A stretch of 64,000 bases of DNA from Arthrobacter sp. ZGTC131 (GTDB taxonomy: Bacteria; Actinomycetota; Actinomycetes; Actinomycetales; Micrococcaceae): assembly GCF_002929275.1 (NCBI RefSeq), contig NZ_PJIK01000008.1:124001-188000 (forward strand), in the 5' to 3' direction. The position numbers and the translations under genes were made by a program. The notes below the pieces were generated by a model that was not told the origin of the DNA, did no database searches, and was given only the letters and a program-made list of their open reading frames with translations. Below, piece by piece: positions 59,803 to 64,000 of the stretch (positions are counted from its first letter, which is position 1; each line of letters opens with the position of its first letter).

Positions 59803-60531
59803 ATGAGTTTCGATGGCCAGCTCCCGCCCAAAATGAGGCTGTTGCGTGCGGCAGCCGAGTTGCTGGCCAACTCCGCGGGAGCAGCTGTATCAACACGCCA
59901 GATCACGCAGCTGGCAGGCGTCACGGCACCCACCCTGTACCACCACTTCGGTGACAAGGAGGGCCTGTTTGACGCGGTTGTGGCCGCCGGATTCGAGGAA
60001 TATGTGGCAGGCGAACGCGACTTCGCCCCGTCCGGGCATCCGCTGGAAGACATCCGGCGGATGTGGGACAACCATGTGCAGTTCGGGCTTAACCAGCCGG
60101 AACTGTATCTGGTCATGTTCGGTAACATCCGCCCCGAGAGCCGCCCGTCCATCGTCGCCGATGCGGAGGCCCTTATGGAGGAGATGCTGAACAAGGCCGC
60201 CGCGGCCGGGCAGCTGAACGTCCAGCCGCGGGAAGCTGCCAGAAGCATCCTGGCGGCCAACGTGGGGGTCACGCTCATGCTGATCGCGGAACCGGCGGCG
60301 GAGCGGAACCTCGAACTGTCAACCATGACGCGGGACGCCATGATCTTCGCGGTGTCCAGCGACCAGGGCAGGGATGCCGAACCGGAGGATTCCGGGAAAT
60401 CATCCGTGGTAGTGGCCGCCATCGCGCTGAACGCGGCGCTGCAGGCATCCCACTCGGACCAGTTGTCCAGCTCGGAACTCAAGCTCTTTCTCGAATGGCT
60501 CCACAGGATCTCCAACAGTTCCACCAGCTAG
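59803..60531 (+). CDS. TetR/AcrR-family regulator next to mannitol PTS genes
   Basis: 242 residues. HTH: RLLRAAAELLANSAGAAVSTRQITQLAGVTAPTLYHHFGDKEGLFDAVV. The ligand domain (about 60-240) is longer than many TetR proteins. It lies between divergent ptsI and mtlA, a place often held in other bacteria by DeoR/MtlR-type regulators, so it may control mannitol uptake. 57 nt before mtlA. Confidence 0.85.
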   Translation: MSFDGQLPPKMRLLRAAAELLANSAGAAVSTRQITQLAGVTAPTLYHHFGDKEGLFDAVVAAGFEEYVAGERDFAPSGHPLEDIRRMWDNHVQFGLNQPELYLVMFGNIRPESRPSIVADAEALMEEMLNKAAAAGQLNVQPREAARSILAANVGVTLMLIAEPAAERNLELSTMTRDAMIFAVSSDQGRDAEPEDSGKSSVVVAAIALNAALQASHSDQLSSSELKLFLEWLHRISNSSTS

Positions 60532-60588
60532 TCGTCGAAAATATCGGACCATCCTGCGGTGCAGCAGGAATCACGGTTAGGAAATCAC

Positions 60589-62619
60589 ATGGCAACAGAG
60601 ACAGTTGCAAAACCCCGCACCAGCGTGCGGGTTCACGTCCAGAAGTTCGGGACGTTCCTGTCCGGAATGATCATGCCCAACATCGGGGCGTTCATCGCCT
60701 GGGGCCTCATCACGGCTCTCTTCATCGAGAAGGGATGGCTTCCGGTGCCTGCGCTTGGCGGCTTCGGCACCAACTCCGCAGGTGAGCCGAATGTGGGCCT
60801 CGTCGGTCCCATGATCACGTACCTTCTGCCTCTCCTGATTGCCTACACCGGCGGCAAGATGGTCTACGACGTCCGGGGCGGCGTCGTGGGCGCCATCGGC
60901 ACCATGGGCGTCATCGTCGGTGCCGGCATCCCGATGTTCATCGGCGCCATGATCATGGGCCCCCTCGGCGGCTGGACCATGAAGAAGCTCGACGCTATCT
61001 GGCACGGGAAGATCCGCCCCGGCTTCGAGATGCTGGTGAACAACTTCTCCGCCGGCATCTGGGGCGCCCTCCTGGCGATGCTTGGCTTCTATGGCATCTC
61101 TCCGCTGGTCACGGCTTTCAGTACCGGGGCGGGGAACGTGGTCCAGTTCCTGGTGAACAACGGCCTGCTGCCCCTGACCAGCATCTTCATCGAACCGGCC
61201 AAGGTGCTGTTCCTCAACAACGCCATCAACCACGGCGTGCTGACCCCGCTGGGCGTCCAGCAGTCGCTGGAGCAGGGCAAGTCCATCCTGTTCCTGCTTG
61301 AGGCTAATCCCGGCCCGGGCCTGGGCATCCTGCTTGCCTACATGTTCTTTGGCCGCGGCGTTGCGAAAGCCTCAGCGCCGGGTGCGGCCATCATCCACTT
61401 CTTCGGCGGCATCCACGAAATCTACTTCCCGTACGTCCTCATGCGCCCGCTGCTGATCCTGGCCGCGATCGCAGGCGGCATGACGGGTATCGCCACCCTG
61501 GCCGTGACCAACTCCGGACTCGTAGCTCCCGCAGCCCCGGGTTCCATCATCGCGGTGATCGCGCAGACCTCCCGTGACAGCTACCTTGGCGTGATCCTTT
61601 CGGTCGTGCTCGCGGCAACAGTTTCCTTCCTCGTCGCCTCGGTGATCCTCAGGACCACCCGCCACAGTGACGAGGGCGATCTCAGCGCCGCCACCAGCCG
61701 CATGGAGGACATGAAGGGCAAGAAGAGCTCCGTCGCCTCCTCCCTCACGGGTGCGGGTGCCGGCGGCACCGCAGTCCTGACTCGTCCCGTCGAGAACATC
61801 GTGTTCGCGTGCGACGCCGGCATGGGCTCCAGCGCCATGGGCGCCTCGGTGCTGCGGAACAAGATCAAGGCGGCCGGTTTCCCGGACGTCAAGGTCACCA
61901 ACGCGTCCATCGCGAACCTCACGGACACCTACGACGTCGTGATCACGCACCAGGACCTCACCGAGCGGGCCAAGCCGGCCACGGCCAGCGCCGTCCATTA
62001 TTCCGTGGACAATTTCATGAACAGCCCGCGCTATGACGAGATCGTGGAACTGGTCAAGAGCAGCAACGCCGAAGGAACCGCCGACGCCGGCGGCGCAGCT
62101 GCTCCCGCAACCGCCGCCGCTGCCGGCGCCACGGCCGTGCCGGGGGCGCAGGCCGCCGGGGCGCCTGCGGAAGCCGGCGCCCCGCCGTCGGACATCCTGG
62201 TGGCTGACAGCGTGGTCCTCACCGGCTCCGCCACAACCCGGGATGCCGCGATCGACGAGGCCGGCCAGCTGCTGCTGGCCCGCGGCGCCGTGGATAACGA
62301 CTACATCCTCGCAATGCACGAGCGCGAGGAATCCGTGTCCACCTACATGGGCAGCTTCCTGGCCATTCCGCACGGCACCAACGCCGCCAAGGACCACATC
62401 AAGAGGTCCGCGGTCTCGGTGGTGCGCTACCCCGACGGCATCGACTGGAACGGCAAGGAGGTCAAGTTCGTGGTGGGCGTGGCCGGCATCAACAACGAAC
62501 ACCTCCACATCCTCTCCTCGATCGCGAAGGTCTTCACGAACAAGGCGCAGGTGGCGCAGCTTGAGGCCGCAACCTCCGTCGAGGAAGTGCTGGAGCTGTT
62601 CGGAAAGGTCAACGCATAG
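60589..62619 (+). CDS. mtlA: PTS mannitol transporter subunit IICBA
   Basis: 676 residues from ATG 60589 with AGGAAA upstream. IIC membrane domain about 1-345 (FLSGMIMPNIGAFIAWGLITALF, GGIHEIYFPYVLMRP), IIB about 400-490 with phospho-Cys408 in FACDAGMGSSAMGASVLR, an Ala/Gly/Pro linker about 500-535, and IIA about 540-676 with phospho-His595 in FLAIPHGTNAAK. Imports mannitol and phosphorylates it to mannitol 1-phosphate, used by MtlD whose start overlaps this stop. Confidence 0.94.
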   Translation: MATETVAKPRTSVRVHVQKFGTFLSGMIMPNIGAFIAWGLITALFIEKGWLPVPALGGFGTNSAGEPNVGLVGPMITYLLPLLIAYTGGKMVYDVRGGVVGAIGTMGVIVGAGIPMFIGAMIMGPLGGWTMKKLDAIWHGKIRPGFEMLVNNFSAGIWGALLAMLGFYGISPLVTAFSTGAGNVVQFLVNNGLLPLTSIFIEPAKVLFLNNAINHGVLTPLGVQQSLEQGKSILFLLEANPGPGLGILLAYMFFGRGVAKASAPGAAIIHFFGGIHEIYFPYVLMRPLLILAAIAGGMTGIATLAVTNSGLVAPAAPGSIIAVIAQTSRDSYLGVILSVVLAATVSFLVASVILRTTRHSDEGDLSAATSRMEDMKGKKSSVASSLTGAGAGGTAVLTRPVENIVFACDAGMGSSAMGASVLRNKIKAAGFPDVKVTNASIANLTDTYDVVITHQDLTERAKPATASAVHYSVDNFMNSPRYDEIVELVKSSNAEGTADAGGAAAPATAAAAGATAVPGAQAAGAPAEAGAPPSDILVADSVVLTGSATTRDAAIDEAGQLLLARGAVDNDYILAMHEREESVSTYMGSFLAIPHGTNAAKDHIKRSAVSVVRYPDGIDWNGKEVKFVVGVAGINNEHLHILSSIAKVFTNKAQVAQLEAATSVEEVLELFGKVNA

Positions 62620-63782
62620 TGAAGGCTGTACATTTTGGCGCCGGAAACATCGGCCGCGGATTCGTCGGGCTGCTGCTGCACGATGCCGGGTATGAGGTGG
62701 TGTTCGCGGACGTTGCGGACGCCCTCATCTCCCAGCTTGCCGCCGCGGACAGCTATGCCGTCCACGAGGTGGGAGAGAACCCCACCGTGCGCACCGTGGA
62801 CAACTTCCGGGCGGTCAATTCCGGCACCCACGAGGCACAGCTGATTGAGGAAATCGCGACGGCGGACATCGTCACCACCGCCGTGGGGCCGCATATCCTC
62901 AAGTTCGTGGCGCCTGCGATTACGAAGGGAATTGCCGCCCGGGCCGCAGGAAAGGCGCCGCTGCAGGTGATGGCCTGCGAGAACGCCATCAACGCCACGG
63001 ACATCCTGAGGGTATCCATCGCGCAGTCCTGGGATAACGCCGCCGGGTCGCTGGACAAAGCGGCGGTGTTTGCCAACACGGCCGTGGACCGGATCGTGCC
63101 CAACCAGGAACCCGGCCAGGGGCTGGATGTCACGGTGGAGACCTTCTACGAGTGGGTCATCGACCGCACGCCCTTTGGCGGCGCCGCGCCCGATATTCCC
63201 GGTGCCACGTTCGTAGACCGCCTGGGGCCCTACATCGAGCGGAAGCTGTTCACGGTCAACACCGGCCACGCGTCCGCCGCGTACTTCGGGTACCAGGCCG
63301 GTGTGGAGAAGATCTCCGAGGCCATGGCGGACCAGGACGTCGCGGCGGACGTGCGGGCAGTGCTCGACGAAACCAAGCAGCTGCTCGTGTCCAAGCACGG
63401 CTTCAACCACGACGAACAGGAAGCCTACGTCCAGAAGATCCTCGGCCGCTTCTCCAATCCGCACCTGCCGGACACCGTGAACCGCGTGGGGCGGGCGCCG
63501 CTGCGCAAGCTCAGCCGGCATGAGCGGTTCATTGGCCCGGCGGCGGAGCTGGCGGAGCGGGGGATCGTGCCCGAGGCCCTCCTCGGGGCGATCGCCGCCG
63601 CCCTGCGCTTCAACGATCCCGCCGACGCCGAGGCCGTGGAGCTCGGGCAGATCCTGTCCGCCTCCGCGCCCGCCGAAGCGACCGAGCGGATCACGGGACT
63701 GCCGGCGGACCACCCGCTGTTCGCGGCCGTCTGCGGCCTGGTGGAGGAGCGCCAGGCAGAAGGCGTCACCGCTCCGGCCTGA
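62619..63782 (+). CDS. mtlD: Mannitol-1-phosphate 5-dehydrogenase
   Basis: 387 residues from GTG 62619, overlapping the mtlA TAG by one base. NAD loop AVHFGAGNIGRGFVGLLL, LQVMACENAINATD, VDRIVPNQ, and the substrate/catalytic block KLFTVNTGHASAAYFGY. Oxidises mannitol 1-phosphate to fructose 6-phosphate. Last gene of the regulator-mtlA-mtlD unit and followed by a strong terminator. Confidence 0.95.
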   Translation: MKAVHFGAGNIGRGFVGLLLHDAGYEVVFADVADALISQLAAADSYAVHEVGENPTVRTVDNFRAVNSGTHEAQLIEEIATADIVTTAVGPHILKFVAPAITKGIAARAAGKAPLQVMACENAINATDILRVSIAQSWDNAAGSLDKAAVFANTAVDRIVPNQEPGQGLDVTVETFYEWVIDRTPFGGAAPDIPGATFVDRLGPYIERKLFTVNTGHASAAYFGYQAGVEKISEAMADQDVAADVRAVLDETKQLLVSKHGFNHDEQEAYVQKILGRFSNPHLPDTVNRVGRAPLRKLSRHERFIGPAAELAERGIVPEALLGAIAAALRFNDPADAEAVELGQILSASAPAEATERITGLPADHPLFAAVCGLVEERQAEGVTAPA

Positions 63783-63811
63783 CCCTGCTGCTACGCAGCG
63801 CAACCCAACGC

Positions 63812-63849
63812 ACGACGCCGGAACTCAAGTAGGTGAGTTCCGGCGTCGT
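63812..63849 (+). terminator. Strong terminator after mtlD
   Basis: Perfect 16-bp stem ACGACGCCGGAACTCA (63812-63827) / TGAGTTCCGGCGTCGT (63834-63849), 6-nt loop, followed by TCGTTGT. Ends the mannitol operon. Confidence 0.8.
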
Positions 63850-63942
63850 TCGTTGTGGGCCGGCGTTCCGGGGACGCCTTTGTGCAGAGAGCTGCCTCAG
63901 GGTTAAGAGGTGCTGCCCTGCCGCGAATCAGGAGGAAATTCG

Positions 63943-64000
63943 GTGCGGAAACCGATCATCTTGTGGGTTCCGTCGCAGTACGGTTTGATCGCCGAGGCGC
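63943..64000 (+). CDS. Start of an unidentified gene, cut by the window end
   Basis: GTG 63943 follows AGGAGGAAATTC, an excellent ribosome site. The 19 visible codons read RKPIILWVPSQYGLIAEA after the first residue and stay open to the edge. Too short to assign. Confidence 0.45.
   Translation, partial: MRKPIILWVPSQYGLIAEA

Overview
The window looks like chromosome from a high-GC actinobacterium of the Arthrobacter/Pseudarthrobacter type (Micrococcaceae). The basis is strong GC bias at third codon positions, frequent GTG starts and 4-nt start/stop overlaps, and the gene content: an unfused pca cluster with QsuB, a LigC-type ligase, a three-gene proton-type transhydrogenase, and mannitol PTS with MtlD. 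This placement is an inference from gene content and style; no 16S or other marker is present. I see no rRNA, tRNA, CRISPR array, prophage or insertion sequence, and no stretch longer than about 300 bases without a gene.

Layout. 1-3756: the end of a GH13 glucosidase, a second GH13 enzyme of trehalose-synthase type, and an overlapping luciferase-like oxidoreductase. 3839-4906: ATP-dependent DNA ligase. 5074-18333: a complete quinate/shikimate-to-beta-ketoadipate block. It holds a transporter, an IclR regulator, quinate/shikimate dehydrogenase, a QsuB-type dehydroshikimate dehydratase fusion, pcaHG, pcaB, pcaD, pcaC, pcaF, pcaIJ and a PcaR-type regulator. It converts quinate or shikimate via protocatechuate to acetyl-CoA and succinyl-CoA. 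18411-20168: a PAS-PAS-GAF-GGDEF signalling protein. 20389-23467: the pntAA-pntAB-pntB transhydrogenase. 23578-27158: a lipid kinase, a decayed racemase gene, an ACT-domain membrane protein and a secreted beta-propeller protein. 27273-30911: a 4-hydroxybenzoate module (aromatic acid transporter, IclR regulator, PobA) that also feeds protocatechuate into the pca block.

30974-35509: a flavin oxidoreductase, thioesterase, acetyltransferase, histidine phosphatase and adenylosuccinate lyase (purB). 35708-37488: a small WXG-like protein followed by an alpha/beta-hydrolase whose N-terminus carries WXG and YxxxE signatures, a possible type VII secretion substrate pair. 37566-40242: a small 4-TM protein, a secreted nuclease/phosphatase-fold protein and a HisC-type aminotransferase. 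40391-44223: a 2-oxoacid dehydrogenase E1alpha-E1beta-E2 operon. 44315-50087: a PAP2 protein, a small membrane protein with an uncertain start, a universal stress protein, a divergent aminotransferase/PEP-mutase-family pair, a GerMN-type lipoprotein and an FMN reductase. 50202-54607: a TetR regulator, a Gfo/Idh/MocA oxidoreductase, alanine dehydrogenase and its divergent PucR/AdeR-type regulator. 54633-57958: an alditol-oxidase-like flavoprotein, two small genes and a hydrolase. 57955-63782: PTS enzyme I divergent from a TetR regulator followed by mannitol PTS EIICBA and mannitol-1-phosphate dehydrogenase, closed by a strong terminator. A new gene starts at 63943 and runs off the end.

The most notable items beyond ordinary annotation are: several near-perfect palindromes in divergent promoters (candidate operators), a set of long intergenic hairpins that may be one repeat family, the WXG-like/hydrolase pair, and the broken racemase gene.
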